Below are positions 43,736 to 52,406 of a stretch of 64,000 nucleotides of DNA, in pieces. Position 1 is the first letter of the stretch; each line of letters opens with the position of its first letter. The DNA comes from Methylobacterium brachythecii. Lineage in GTDB: Bacteria > Pseudomonadota > Alphaproteobacteria > Rhizobiales > Beijerinckiaceae. The stretch is taken from assembly GCF_014196345.1 (NCBI RefSeq), contig NZ_JACIDN010000011.1:102895-166894 (forward strand). The letters are read 5' to 3'. Under the pieces are notes generated by a model that worked only from the letters and a program-made list of their open reading frames with translations, did no database searches and was not told the origin of the DNA. Position numbers and translations under genes: made by a program.

Positions 43736-45106
43736 ATGAGCGAGGATCGCCGTGGAACGGCTGCTTCGCGATCCGGAACGAGCCTCGCGGCGGCGATCGA
43801 CGCGCTTGCCGGCGTCGAAACGCTCGAGGTCTACGGCCGCGTCACGGCGATTCGCGGGTTGCTCGTCGAGGTCGCGGGTCCGATCGCAGCCATGCGGCTC
43901 GGCGGTCGCATCGACATCGCCGTCGGGACGGCTGCCGCTGGCCTGGTGCCTTGCGAGGTGATCGGCTTCCAGGGCGATCGGGCGCTCGCCATGCCCTTCG
44001 GGTCTCTCGACGGCGTGCGCCGGGGCTGTCCTGCCTATGTCCGCCAGGATGCTGCCGGCGCGGTTCGCCCGACGCAGGCGTGGCTCGGGCGCACGGTCGA
44101 CGCGCTCGGCAGGCCCATCGACGGGCTCGGTGAGTTGCCTCAGGGGCCGGCGATCTATCCGCTGCGCGCCGATCCGCCCCCGGCCCATGCCCGCCGCCGC
44201 GTCGGCGCGCCGCTCGATCTCGGCGTTCGCTGCATCAACACCTTCCTGACCATGTGTTCGGGCCAGCGCATGGGCATCTTCGCCGGCTCGGGCGTCGGCA
44301 AGTCCGTGTTGCTCTCGATGCTCGCGCGCTACACCGCCGCCGACGTCGCGGTGATCGGGCTCGTCGGCGAGCGCGGTCGTGAGGTTCAGGAATTCCTGCA
44401 AGAAGATCTCGGCGCGGCCGGCCTCGCTCGCTCGGTGGTGGTGGTGGCGACCTCGGACGAGCCGGTCCTGATGCGCCGCAACGCCGCCTACCTCGCTTTG
44501 ACAGTCTCCGAGTATTTCCGCGATCAAGGCGCGCAGGTGCTCTGCATGATCGATTCGATCACGCGCTTCGCCATGGCCCAGCGCGACATCGGTCTCGCCA
44601 GCGGCGAGCCGCCCACCGCCAAGGGCTATACCCCCACGGTCTTCTCCGAGCTGCCGCGCCTTCTCGAACGCGCGGGACCCGGCACCGGCGACGGATCGAT
44701 CTCGGGCCTATTCACCGTGCTGGTGGAGGGCGACGATCACAACGAGCCGGTGGCGGATGCGGTGCGCGGCATCCTCGACGGCCACATCGTCATGGAGCGG
44801 CGGATCGCCGAATCCGGACGTTACCCGGCGATCAACGTACTGCGCTCCGTTTCGCGCACCATGCCGAAGGCCTGCGAACCGGCATGGCTGCCCACCGTGA
44901 AGCGGGCACGCAAGGTTCTCGCGACCTATGCCGACATGGAGGAACTGATCCGGCTCGGCGCCTATCGGGCCGGTTCTTCGGCGGAGGTCGACGAAGCCGT
45001 GGCGCTCATGCCAGATCTTGAGGCTTTTCTGGGGCAAAGTAAGGAAGAAGCAACCTCCATCAGCGAGGGTTACGTGAGATTGGCCGCGATCGTCGGCGCC
45101 GACTGA
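43736..45106 (+). CDS. fliI: Flagellar export ATPase FliI
   Basis: 456 residues, F1-beta-like ATPase of the flagellar type III export apparatus. Walker A is GIFAGSGVGKSVLLSMLARY; Walker B is QVLCMIDSITRFAMAQRDIG; the FliI/YscN signature is SGEPPTAKGYTPTVFSELPR. The N-terminal beta-barrel (TAIRGLLVEVAGPIAAMRLG) is intact. It powers unfolding and delivery of flagellar substrates with FliH and FliJ. fliJ follows 58 bases downstream. ctrA is divergent upstream, fitting CtrA control. Confidence 0.96.
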   Translation: MSEDRRGTAASRSGTSLAAAIDALAGVETLEVYGRVTAIRGLLVEVAGPIAAMRLGGRIDIAVGTAAAGLVPCEVIGFQGDRALAMPFGSLDGVRRGCPAYVRQDAAGAVRPTQAWLGRTVDALGRPIDGLGELPQGPAIYPLRADPPPAHARRRVGAPLDLGVRCINTFLTMCSGQRMGIFAGSGVGKSVLLSMLARYTAADVAVIGLVGERGREVQEFLQEDLGAAGLARSVVVVATSDEPVLMRRNAAYLALTVSEYFRDQGAQVLCMIDSITRFAMAQRDIGLASGEPPTAKGYTPTVFSELPRLLERAGPGTGDGSISGLFTVLVEGDDHNEPVADAVRGILDGHIVMERRIAESGRYPAINVLRSVSRTMPKACEPAWLPTVKRARKVLATYADMEELIRLGAYRAGSSAEVDEAVALMPDLEAFLGQSKEEATSISEGYVRLAAIVGAD

Positions 45107-45164
45107 AAAGTCCGGGCGCTCGAGAGGCCCGTTGCCTGCGTTGCGTTGAGAGGGATGGCCTCAG

Positions 45165-45572
45165 ATGAAGTCGCGTGACACGCTGATCCGGCTACGCCGG
45201 TTCCAAGTCGACGAGAAGCGTCGCCGCGTCGCCCAGATCGAGATGATGATGGCGGACTTCAACCGCATGGTCGTCGAGCTCGATCGCGAGGTCGCCCATG
45301 AGGAGGCCCGCGCCGGCATCACCGATCCGGCGCATTTCGCCTATCCGACCTACGCCCGCGCCGCCGCGACCCGTCGCGACAACATGCGCCAGTCGGCGCT
45401 CGCGTTGGAAGGTCAGCTCGCGGAAGCCAAGGCCGAACTCGGTGAGGCCTTCGAGGAGCTGAAGAAGGTCGAGATCCTCGAGGATCGCGAGCGTACGGCC
45501 GAACGCGCCGCTGCAGGCGCCCGCGAGCAGGCCGAGATGGACGCGATCGGGCTCGGTCGCGCCCGCGCCTGA
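45165..45572 (+). CDS. fliJ: Flagellar export chaperone FliJ
   Basis: 135 residues, almost wholly helical coiled coil: IRLRRFQVDEKRRRVAQIEM, DFNRMVVELDREVAHEEARA and LEGQLAEAKAELGEAFEELK. Length and position right after fliI identify it as FliJ, the central stalk that stimulates the FliI hexamer and recycles chaperones. Sequence conservation in FliJ is low, so context carries weight. Confidence 0.85.
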   Translation: MKSRDTLIRLRRFQVDEKRRRVAQIEMMMADFNRMVVELDREVAHEEARAGITDPAHFAYPTYARAAATRRDNMRQSALALEGQLAEAKAELGEAFEELKKVEILEDRERTAERAAAGAREQAEMDAIGLGRARA

Positions 45573-45723
45573 GCCGTTTCCCCGGCGGAGAGCTGCCGAC
45601 GGCACGACATTGTCATGATCCTGGCCCAAGGGTGCGCATATCGAGAGACCTGACCGGTCCCGCTTGCGATCCCCGGCACGGTGTCGCATCAGGAGCCGGT
45701 CTCCGAGAGCGCGGCCGGATCGC

Positions 45724-46797
45724 ATGAAGAAGATCAGTGAATTCCTTTGGCCGATCATCGGCCTCGGGGCCGTCGTCGTCTCCTGCTACCTGCTCTACGG
45801 ACAGCTGAAGACCCTTTCCTGGGTCCAGCTGCAGGCGGCCTTCGCGGCGATCCCGCTGCATCACTTCCTGCTCGCCGCCGTTTCCACCCTCGTCGCCTAT
45901 GCCGCCCTCGCCTGGTACGACCGGATCGCGCTGATCCATCTCGGCGTGCGTCATATCGGCTGGCTGTTCGTTTCGCTCTGCTCGTTCACGACCTACGCGC
46001 TGTCGCACAATATCGGCGCCTCGGTCTTTTCGGGCGCGCTGGTCCGCTACCGGGCCTACACCTCAAAGGGGCTCTCGGCCGCGCAGGTCGCGGTGCTCGT
46101 GGCGCTCTGCTCCTTCACCTTCGGGCTCGGCACGCTCCTGCTCGGCGGCTTCTGCCTCGTCTACGATCCCTATCTGCTGGCGCGCCTCGACACGCTGCTT
46201 CCGAATGTCCTGACCAACCCGACCACGGCGCGCATCGTCGGCTTCGTCATGCTCGGCGCTGTCGCGCTCTACGTCCTCGGCTCGGTCCTGCACTTCAGGC
46301 CGCTGACGATCCGCTCGTTCAAGGTCGAGTATCCGCGCCCGGGCATCATGCTGAGGCAGCTCGTCGCCGCCCCGATGGAACTGCTCGGCGCGGCCGGCAT
46401 CATCTACTTCGCGCTTCCGGACAGCCTGAACCCAGGCTTCATCCCGGTCCTGGCGATGTTCCTGGCATCTTTCTCGGTGGCGCTCGCCTCGCACGCGCCG
46501 GGCGGCCTTGGCGTCTTCGAGCTCGTCTTCCTCGCCGCGATGCAGATCAACCCCGAGGATCCGAGCGCGGCCACGCAGAAGGCCGCCGTGGTTGCCGCCG
46601 TGCTGATTTTCCGGCTGTTCTACCTGCTGCTGCCCTTCGCCGTGGCCATCGTCGTGGTGCTCCTGTTCGAGCGCTCCCGGCTGGCCGGTGCCATATCCTC
46701 GCGCAAAGGGGCAGCGGAAGTCCCGGAGCCGCCCTTGGTCGCGCCAGGTCTCGAGCCGGAGGCCATCGAGCGCCGGTTGGAGAAGACGCCGGTCTGA
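45724..46797 (+). CDS. UPF0104/LPG-synthase-like membrane protein
   Basis: 357 residues from ATG 45724, with about eight membrane helices (FLWPIIGLGAVVVSCYLLYG, LVAYAALAWYDRIALIHLG). The YALSHNIGASVFSGALVRYR stretch and SHAPGGLGVFELVFLAAMQI are typical of UPF0104 and of the flippase half of MprF-like lysyl-phosphatidylglycerol synthases. There is no aminoacyl-transferase domain. It may move lipids across the membrane; substrate unknown. A longer frame from 45664 is rejected. Confidence 0.82.
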   Translation: MKKISEFLWPIIGLGAVVVSCYLLYGQLKTLSWVQLQAAFAAIPLHHFLLAAVSTLVAYAALAWYDRIALIHLGVRHIGWLFVSLCSFTTYALSHNIGASVFSGALVRYRAYTSKGLSAAQVAVLVALCSFTFGLGTLLLGGFCLVYDPYLLARLDTLLPNVLTNPTTARIVGFVMLGAVALYVLGSVLHFRPLTIRSFKVEYPRPGIMLRQLVAAPMELLGAAGIIYFALPDSLNPGFIPVLAMFLASFSVALASHAPGGLGVFELVFLAAMQINPEDPSAATQKAAVVAAVLIFRLFYLLLPFAVAIVVVLLFERSRLAGAISSRKGAAEVPEPPLVAPGLEPEAIERRLEKTPV

Positions 46798-46844
46798 ATC
46801 GGTGAATTGACGCTGTCCGCGCGGGATGGGACATCGCTCAGGCC

Positions 46845-47771
46845 ATGCAGAAGCCCGAGATGACCCTGCCCCTGCCGAGCGAGAGCGAGCTCGCCGCGCT
46901 TAAGAGCGAAGCGGCCGGCTGGTTCGCCACGCTCCGCGACCGGATCGTGACGGCCCTGGAAACGCTGGAAGATCAGGCAGCCGGCCCGTTCCATCCCGAC
47001 GCACCGTCTGAGGCCGGAAAATTCGAAAAAACGCCGTGGCAGCGCACCGACCATAGCGGTGCGCCGGGCGGCGGCGGCGTGATGGCGATGCTGAAAGGCC
47101 GCGTCTTCGAGAAGGCCGGCGTGCACATCTCAACCGTGCATGGGGAGTTCGCTCCCGAGTTTCGCGCGCAGATGCCGGGGGCGTCGGAAGATCCGCGCTT
47201 CTTCGCCACCGGCATCTCGCTGATCGCGCATCCCTGGAATCCGAACGTGCCGACCGTGCACATGAACACGCGCTTCGTGGTCACCACGAAGGCGTGGTTC
47301 GGCGGCGGGGCCGACCTGACGCCGGTGCTCGATCGCCGCCGCAACCAGGACGACCCGGACACGCGGTTGTTCCACGCCTCCCTCAGGGAGGCCTGCGACG
47401 TCCATGCCCCGGCGGCGGACTACGAAAAGTACAAGGCGTGGTGCGAGGAGTATTTCTTTCTCCCCCACCGCAAAGAGCCCCGCGGTATCGGTGGAATCTT
47501 CTACGATTATCACTGGACCGGCGATCCAAAGGCGGACCTAGCCTTCACGCAGGATGTCGGTCAGGCCTTCCTCAAAGCCTATCCCGAGATCGTCTTCGCG
47601 AACCTCGCCAAGGACTGGACAGAGGCCGACCGGCTTGAACAGCAGGTGCGGCGCGGGCGCTATGTCGAGTTCAACCTGCTCTACGACCGCGGCACCATCT
47701 TCGGGCTGAAGACCGGCGGGAACGTCGCCTCGATCCTGTCCTCGCTGCCGCCCACCGTGCGCTGGCCGTGA
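46845..47771 (+). CDS. hemF: Oxygen-dependent coproporphyrinogen III oxidase (HemF)
   Basis: 308 residues, the usual length. Signature stretches: WQRTDHSGAPGGGGVMAMLK, FEKAGVHISTVHGEFAPEF, WNPNVPTVHMNTRFVVTTKA and WFGGGADLTPVLDRRRNQDD, then KAWCEEYFFLPHRKEPRGIG and GRYVEFNLLYDRGTIFGLKT. It decarboxylates coproporphyrinogen III to protoporphyrinogen IX with O2 in heme synthesis. The stop overlaps the next gene's GTG (GTGA), an unusual coupling to a DNA helicase. Confidence 0.96.
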   Translation: MQKPEMTLPLPSESELAALKSEAAGWFATLRDRIVTALETLEDQAAGPFHPDAPSEAGKFEKTPWQRTDHSGAPGGGGVMAMLKGRVFEKAGVHISTVHGEFAPEFRAQMPGASEDPRFFATGISLIAHPWNPNVPTVHMNTRFVVTTKAWFGGGADLTPVLDRRRNQDDPDTRLFHASLREACDVHAPAADYEKYKAWCEEYFFLPHRKEPRGIGGIFYDYHWTGDPKADLAFTQDVGQAFLKAYPEIVFANLAKDWTEADRLEQQVRRGRYVEFNLLYDRGTIFGLKTGGNVASILSSLPPTVRWP

Positions 47772-48886
47772 CGGCTGATCTTCCGAGCGCCTACGCCCCG
47801 CAGCAGGAGGCGGCGCTCAAGGCCATTGCCAAATGGATGAAGGGCGGCGGCGATCAGGTGTTTCGCCTGTTCGGCTATGCCGGCACCGGCAAGACCACGC
47901 TGGCGCGGCGCATCGCCGACGATGCCGACGATCTCGTCCTGTTCGGCGCCTTCACCGGCAAGGCGGCCTCGGTGATGCGCCAGAAGGGTTGCCACGACGC
48001 CGCGACGATCCACAGCCTGATCTATCGCACCAAGGAGGGCGACGAGGGCGGCCCGACCTTCACGCTGAACCGGGCCGGGCCGGCTTCAAAGGCCGATCTC
48101 ATCGTCATCGACGAATGCTCGATGGTCGATTCCGACCTCGGCAACGACCTCCTCGCCTTCGGCAAGCCCGTGTTGGTGCTCGGCGACCCCGCCCAGCTTC
48201 CGCCGGTGCGCGGCGGCGGCTTCTTCACCGAGGCCGAGCCCGACGTGATGCTCACCGAGGTCCATCGCCAGGCGGCCGACGACCCGATCGTGCGCATGGC
48301 GATGACGGTGCGCGAGGGCGGGCGGCTCAGTCTGGGCGAGTTCGGCGAGAGCCGCGTCGTCTCCCGCCGCACCCTCGACCCGGCCGAGGTGCTCGATTGC
48401 GATCAGGTGCTGGTCGGCATGAACAAGACACGCCGGCTCTACAACAACCGCCTGCGCCAACTCGCCGGCCATACCGACCCGATGCCGTCGATCGGCGAGA
48501 AGCTTGTCTGCCTGCGCAACGACCGCACCAAGGGCCTGCTCAACGGCTCGACTTGGACGGTTCAGGCCTTGCGCCCCCCTCCCCGCCCCGACACGATCCG
48601 CCTCGACGTGGTGCCGGAGGACGACCCGGCGCTGCGCCGCCGCGCCGTCGACATCAAGGTGCTGCGTCAGGTCATCGAGGGCAGCGAGGAGGAGATCCCG
48701 TTCTCCATGCGCCGCGAGACCGACGAGTTCACCTACGGCTACGCGCTCACAGTCCACAAGGCGCAGGGCTCGCAGTGGGACAAGGTGGTGCTGTTCGACG
48801 AATCCTACGCGTTCCGCGAGCACCGGGCGCGCTGGCTCTACACGGGGCTGACGCGGGCGGCGCGGGCGATCACGGTGGTGGTGTGA
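47768..48886 (+). CDS. RecD-like ATP-dependent DNA helicase
   Basis: 372 residues from GTG 47768. Helicase motifs: Walker A FRLFGYAGTGKTTLARRIAD, Walker B SKADLIVIDECSMVDSDLG (DE), motif III VLVLGDPAQLPPVRGGGFF, and the late TYGYALTVHKAQGSQWDKVV and RWLYTGLTRAARAITVVV (motifs V-VI). It matches the short stand-alone RecD/UvrD-C helicases common in Alphaproteobacteria, not full RecD2. It probably acts in DNA repair or replication restart. It overlaps hemF and is 4 bases before the maiA-like gene. Confidence 0.88.
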   Translation: MTADLPSAYAPQQEAALKAIAKWMKGGGDQVFRLFGYAGTGKTTLARRIADDADDLVLFGAFTGKAASVMRQKGCHDAATIHSLIYRTKEGDEGGPTFTLNRAGPASKADLIVIDECSMVDSDLGNDLLAFGKPVLVLGDPAQLPPVRGGGFFTEAEPDVMLTEVHRQAADDPIVRMAMTVREGGRLSLGEFGESRVVSRRTLDPAEVLDCDQVLVGMNKTRRLYNNRLRQLAGHTDPMPSIGEKLVCLRNDRTKGLLNGSTWTVQALRPPPRPDTIRLDVVPEDDPALRRRAVDIKVLRQVIEGSEEEIPFSMRRETDEFTYGYALTVHKAQGSQWDKVVLFDESYAFREHRARWLYTGLTRAARAITVVV

Positions 48887-48890
48887 GGAG

Positions 48891-49544
48891 ATGCCCATGA
48901 AGATGTACGGCAACTGGCGTTCGGCGGCGTCCTTCCGAGTCCGGGCGGCGCTCAACCTCAAGGGCATTCCCTACGAGGAGGTGTTCCTCGACATCGATGC
49001 CGGCGAGCACACGCAACCCGACTTCCTGGCGATCAACCCGCAGGGCGCCGTGCCGGCGCTCTTCGTCGATGACGGGCCGCCCCTGACCCAGTCGCTGGCG
49101 ATCCTCGATTATCTCGAAGAGACGCATCCCGAGGTCCCGCTGCTACCGGCCGATCCGCGCCCGCGTGCCCGGGCCCGGTCCCTGGCCCAACTCATCGCCT
49201 GCGACACGCATCCGCTCTACACGCCGCGGGTCCGCAAGCAGCTGATGAAGGCCTACGACCTGTCGAAGGAACGGGCGATGGAGTTCCTGCACTTCGCCTT
49301 CACCAACGGGTTGAAGACGCTGGAGACGCGCCTTGCGAGCGAGCCCGGGAGCGGCAGGTTCATGCAGGGCGATGCCGTGAGCCATGCCGATCTCTGCCTC
49401 GTCAGCCTCTGGGCCGGCACCGGCATCTTCGGCGTCGACACGTCGCCCTATCCGACCGTGAAGCGTATCGCCGAGGCCTGTCTCGCCCTCGATGCGGTTG
49501 CCCGCGCCCATCCCTTGAAGCAGCCGGGCGCACCCGCTGCATAG
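48891..49544 (+). CDS. maiA: Glutathione S-transferase, maleylacetoacetate isomerase-like
   Basis: 217 residues. The thioredoxin-fold N-domain begins KMYGNWRSAASFRVRAALN, the zeta-class signature with catalytic Ser (SaaSFRVR), followed by NPQGAVPALFVDDGPPLTQS (cis-Pro) and LAILDYLEETHPEVPLLPAD. The C-domain has GDAVSHADLCLVSLWAGTG. MaiA isomerises maleylacetoacetate in Tyr or gentisate breakdown, but no other genes of that path are here, so a general zeta-class GST is possible. Confidence 0.85.
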   Translation: MPMKMYGNWRSAASFRVRAALNLKGIPYEEVFLDIDAGEHTQPDFLAINPQGAVPALFVDDGPPLTQSLAILDYLEETHPEVPLLPADPRPRARARSLAQLIACDTHPLYTPRVRKQLMKAYDLSKERAMEFLHFAFTNGLKTLETRLASEPGSGRFMQGDAVSHADLCLVSLWAGTGIFGVDTSPYPTVKRIAEACLALDAVARAHPLKQPGAPAA

Positions 49545-49681
49545 GCCATCGACGGCGGCCATCTCCCGCACGTTGCCGGAGAAGCTTTCTGCAACCGCGC
49601 GATAAAGATATTCCAAAGTGCGGTTGCGCCGTCTTGGGTTATGACGAAGGCAGGGTCGTCGGTTCGAGAACGGAGTGAGGA

Positions 49682-51010
49682 ATGGTTCCGGGTGAAACGG
49701 TCACGGACCGCCACAAGATCGTGGTGGTGGGCGGCGGCGCGGCCGGACTTGAACTGGTGACGAAGCTCGGTGACCGGCTCGGCAGGGACAAGGCGCACGT
49801 TACGCTCGTCGACCGCGCCCGCACGCATATCTGGAAGCCGCTGCTTCACGAGGTCGCCGCCGGCAGCCTCGACGTCGGGCATCACGCAGTCGACTATCTC
49901 CACCATGCCCACGCGCATCATTTCCGCTACCGGATCGGTGAGATGACCGGGCTCGACCGTGAGCGGAAGGTCATCCACCTCGCCGCGAGCCACGATTCCG
50001 AGGGGCGCGAGGTCACGCCGGTGCGCGAGGTCCCCTACGACACCCTCGTCATGGCCGTCGGCTCGACCACCAACGATTTCGGGACGCCGGGTGTGGCGGA
50101 CAACGCCATCGCGCTCGACACGCCGGACCAGGCGGTGCGGTTTCACCAGCGGCTGGTCAACGGCATGCTGCGGGCCCACACCCAGGTCGGCCCGGTGCGG
50201 CCGGGCCAGCTCCACGTCACGGTCATCGGCGCCGGCGCCACGGGGACCGAACTCGCGGCCGAGCTCCACCGCACCACGCGCGAGGTCGCCAAGACCGGCC
50301 TCGACAAGATCGACCCGACGAAGGACCTCAAGATCACCCTGGTCGAGGCGGCCGACCGCATCCTGCCGGCCGTGCCGGAGCGGCTCTCGGGCGAGGTGAT
50401 GTCGCTGCTCGCCGGTATCGGCGTCGAGGTCCGCGTGAAGGCGCGGGTCACCGAGGTGAAGGCGGATGGCGTTCAGCTCGCCGATGGCGGCTTCATCCCG
50501 TCCGAGCTGGTGGTCTGGGCGGCGGGCGTGAAGGCGCCACCTTTCCTGCAGGGCGTCGGCGGTCTCGAGACCACACGCTCGAACCAGCTCGTCGTGACGC
50601 CGATGCTGCAGACCACGCGCGACGCGGACATCTTCGCCATGGGCGACTGTGCCTATCTCGTCGAGCAGGGCTCGGACACTCCGATCCCGCCGCGCGCGCA
50701 GGCCGCGCACCAGGAGGCCTCGCACCTCTACAAGCAGGTCGTCGCCCGCTTGGACGGTAAACCGCTGACGCCGTTCAAGTATCGCGACTTCGGCTCGCTG
50801 GTTTCGCTCGGCCACTACACGACCGTCGGCAACCTGATGGGTTTCATCCAGGGGAAGAACATGTTCATCGCCGGGCTCTTTGCCCGCGTGATGTACCGCT
50901 CGCTCTACAAGATGCACGAGATGGCGGTGAACGGTGTGATCAAGACCAGTCTCGACGCTCTGGCGCGGGCGCTCACGCGCCGCGGCACCGCGCGGGTCAA
51001 GCTGCACTGA
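49682..51010 (+). CDS. ndh: NAD(P)/FAD oxidoreductase, type II NADH dehydrogenase-like
   Basis: 442 residues with two dinucleotide folds: HKIVVVGGGAAGLELVTKLG (FAD) and LHVTVIGAGATGTELAAELH (NADH). Also DADIFAMGDCAYLVEQGSD, the FAD-binding GD motif, and the C-terminal FIAGLFARVMYRSLYKMHEM likely for membrane contact. Ndh-type enzymes pass electrons from NADH to quinone without pumping protons. The next gene starts 6 bases later, so they form an operon. Confidence 0.88.
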   Translation: MVPGETVTDRHKIVVVGGGAAGLELVTKLGDRLGRDKAHVTLVDRARTHIWKPLLHEVAAGSLDVGHHAVDYLHHAHAHHFRYRIGEMTGLDRERKVIHLAASHDSEGREVTPVREVPYDTLVMAVGSTTNDFGTPGVADNAIALDTPDQAVRFHQRLVNGMLRAHTQVGPVRPGQLHVTVIGAGATGTELAAELHRTTREVAKTGLDKIDPTKDLKITLVEAADRILPAVPERLSGEVMSLLAGIGVEVRVKARVTEVKADGVQLADGGFIPSELVVWAAGVKAPPFLQGVGGLETTRSNQLVVTPMLQTTRDADIFAMGDCAYLVEQGSDTPIPPRAQAAHQEASHLYKQVVARLDGKPLTPFKYRDFGSLVSLGHYTTVGNLMGFIQGKNMFIAGLFARVMYRSLYKMHEMAVNGVIKTSLDALARALTRRGTARVKLH

Positions 51011-51016
51011 GGCGCC

Positions 51017-52069
51017 GTGATCCGATTCGAGAGCGGTGAAACGGCCTGGCGCCGTTTCGCGACGAGCTTCATCGCGACCGTCGTCCTGCTCGGCGTCGCG
51101 GCGATCGGCTTCGTCGCGTGGCAGGATCCCTATGGCCTGCGGGTCGGACCCGGCCGCGCGCCCGGCCCGATCATGGATAAGAGCCAGCGCTTCTTCTATC
51201 CGCAGATCGTGCGTTCGGGCCTGTACGACGCCGCCGTGTTCGGCACCTCGACGTCGCGGCTGCTCGATCCGCGCGACCTCGACGCGGCCTTCGGTGCCCG
51301 TTTCGCCAATCTGGCGATCAACCGTGGGGCGCCGTACGAGGAAGCCGAACTGGCTCGGCTGTTCCTGCGTCACGTCGAGGCGAAGGCGCTGATCTTCGGG
51401 CTCGACTCGAACTGGTGCGAGCCCGACGCGGACCAGTACCGGCACGGCATGCCGTTCCCGACCTGGCTCTACCAGACGGTGTCCTACAGGACGTATTTCC
51501 AGCAGATCAGCTGGCGGACCCTGACGATGGCGCAAGGGGTGCTGCTGAACCGCTTTGGTCTCGCCAAGCCGAAGATGGCGGCCAACGGTTTCACCGTGTT
51601 CACCCCGCCCGAGCAAAGCTACGACGCGAAGCGGGCTTCCGCGCATATCCACAACGACGACAACCCGCTGGATCACATCATGCCGGCGGGCGTCGATATC
51701 TCCGACCCGAAAGGGCCGATGCCGGCACTGCCGTGGCTCGACACGATGCTCGCGGATGCTCCGCCTTTGGCGATTAAGATCGTGGCGTTCATGCCGGCCC
51801 ACGCGGTTCTGCAGCCACGGGACGGAACGCCCAGTGCCGAGCGCGAGCGCCTGTGCAAGGAGCGGGTCGCGCGCATCGGCGCCCAGCGCGGCGCCGCCGT
51901 CGTCGATTTCCGCATTCCCTCGCCTGTGACCCAGGACGACGCCAATTACTGGGACGGCCTTCACTACCGCCTTCCGATCGCACGCCGGATCGTCGATGCG
52001 TTGAAGGCAGTGCAGACCGGCGGTGGGGACGACCCGGCAGGCTTCTACAAAGTCTTGACGGCGCGCTGA
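51017..52069 (+). CDS. Membrane-anchored SGNH-like hypothetical protein
   Basis: 350 residues from GTG 51017. One N-terminal helix (FIATVVLLGVAAIGFVAWQD) anchors it. AAVFGTSTSRLLDPRDLD resembles the GxS block of SGNH hydrolases and alginate O-acetylation AlgX/J-like proteins, LIFGLDSNWCEPD may be a second block, and NYWDGLHYRLPIARRIVDAL contains a D-x2-H pair like the catalytic Asp-His. An acyl-transfer or esterase role in the periplasm is plausible but unproven. Co-directional with ndh, 6-base gap. Confidence 0.65.
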   Translation: MIRFESGETAWRRFATSFIATVVLLGVAAIGFVAWQDPYGLRVGPGRAPGPIMDKSQRFFYPQIVRSGLYDAAVFGTSTSRLLDPRDLDAAFGARFANLAINRGAPYEEAELARLFLRHVEAKALIFGLDSNWCEPDADQYRHGMPFPTWLYQTVSYRTYFQQISWRTLTMAQGVLLNRFGLAKPKMAANGFTVFTPPEQSYDAKRASAHIHNDDNPLDHIMPAGVDISDPKGPMPALPWLDTMLADAPPLAIKIVAFMPAHAVLQPRDGTPSAERERLCKERVARIGAQRGAAVVDFRIPSPVTQDDANYWDGLHYRLPIARRIVDALKAVQTGGGDDPAGFYKVLTAR

Positions 52070-52163
52070 GCGAGTCACGGACACGTCTTCGTCGCACTCT
52101 CGTCTAGATCGCTTGGTCTACGCCGGCCGCCCGGCCAGACCGGGGCGTTCGAGAGAAGTGTTC

Positions 52164-52400
52164 ATGCTGGTCCGTACAACCGTTGCCCTGCTCCTCGGCA
52201 CGAGCGCCACGCTCGCTGCACCGGAGGCCAACCGCGAGGCACTGCGTCAGTACTGCACGGGCGACTATCTGAGCTTCTGCAGCGATTTCGCGGCGGACAG
52301 CCCGGAGGTGAAGGCCTGCTTCAAGCAGAACAAGGCCAAGCTGACCCCGGATTGCCGCGCCGCCATCGCCAGCTACACCAAGGCGCAGAAGCGCGGCTGA
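52164..52400 (+). CDS. Small exported Cys-rich protein
   Basis: 78 residues from ATG 52164. The N-terminus MLVRTTVALLLGTSATLA is a signal peptide. The mature chain has Cys at regular spacing (LRQYCTGDYLSFCSDFAADS, VKACFKQNKAKLTPDCRAAI), the pattern of Cys-rich (GLG1/FGFR-like) repeat proteins of Alphaproteobacteria. Probably periplasmic with two disulfides. Function unknown. The upstream extension to 52113 lacks a signal and is rejected. Confidence 0.72.
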   Translation: MLVRTTVALLLGTSATLAAPEANREALRQYCTGDYLSFCSDFAADSPEVKACFKQNKAKLTPDCRAAIASYTKAQKRG

Positions 52401-52406
52401 ACGGTC

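Noticed and set aside
49448..52084. 878-residue minus-strand ORF
   Set aside because: Shadow of the ndh-like and SGNH-like genes; low-complexity Arg/His/Asp composition and no family features.
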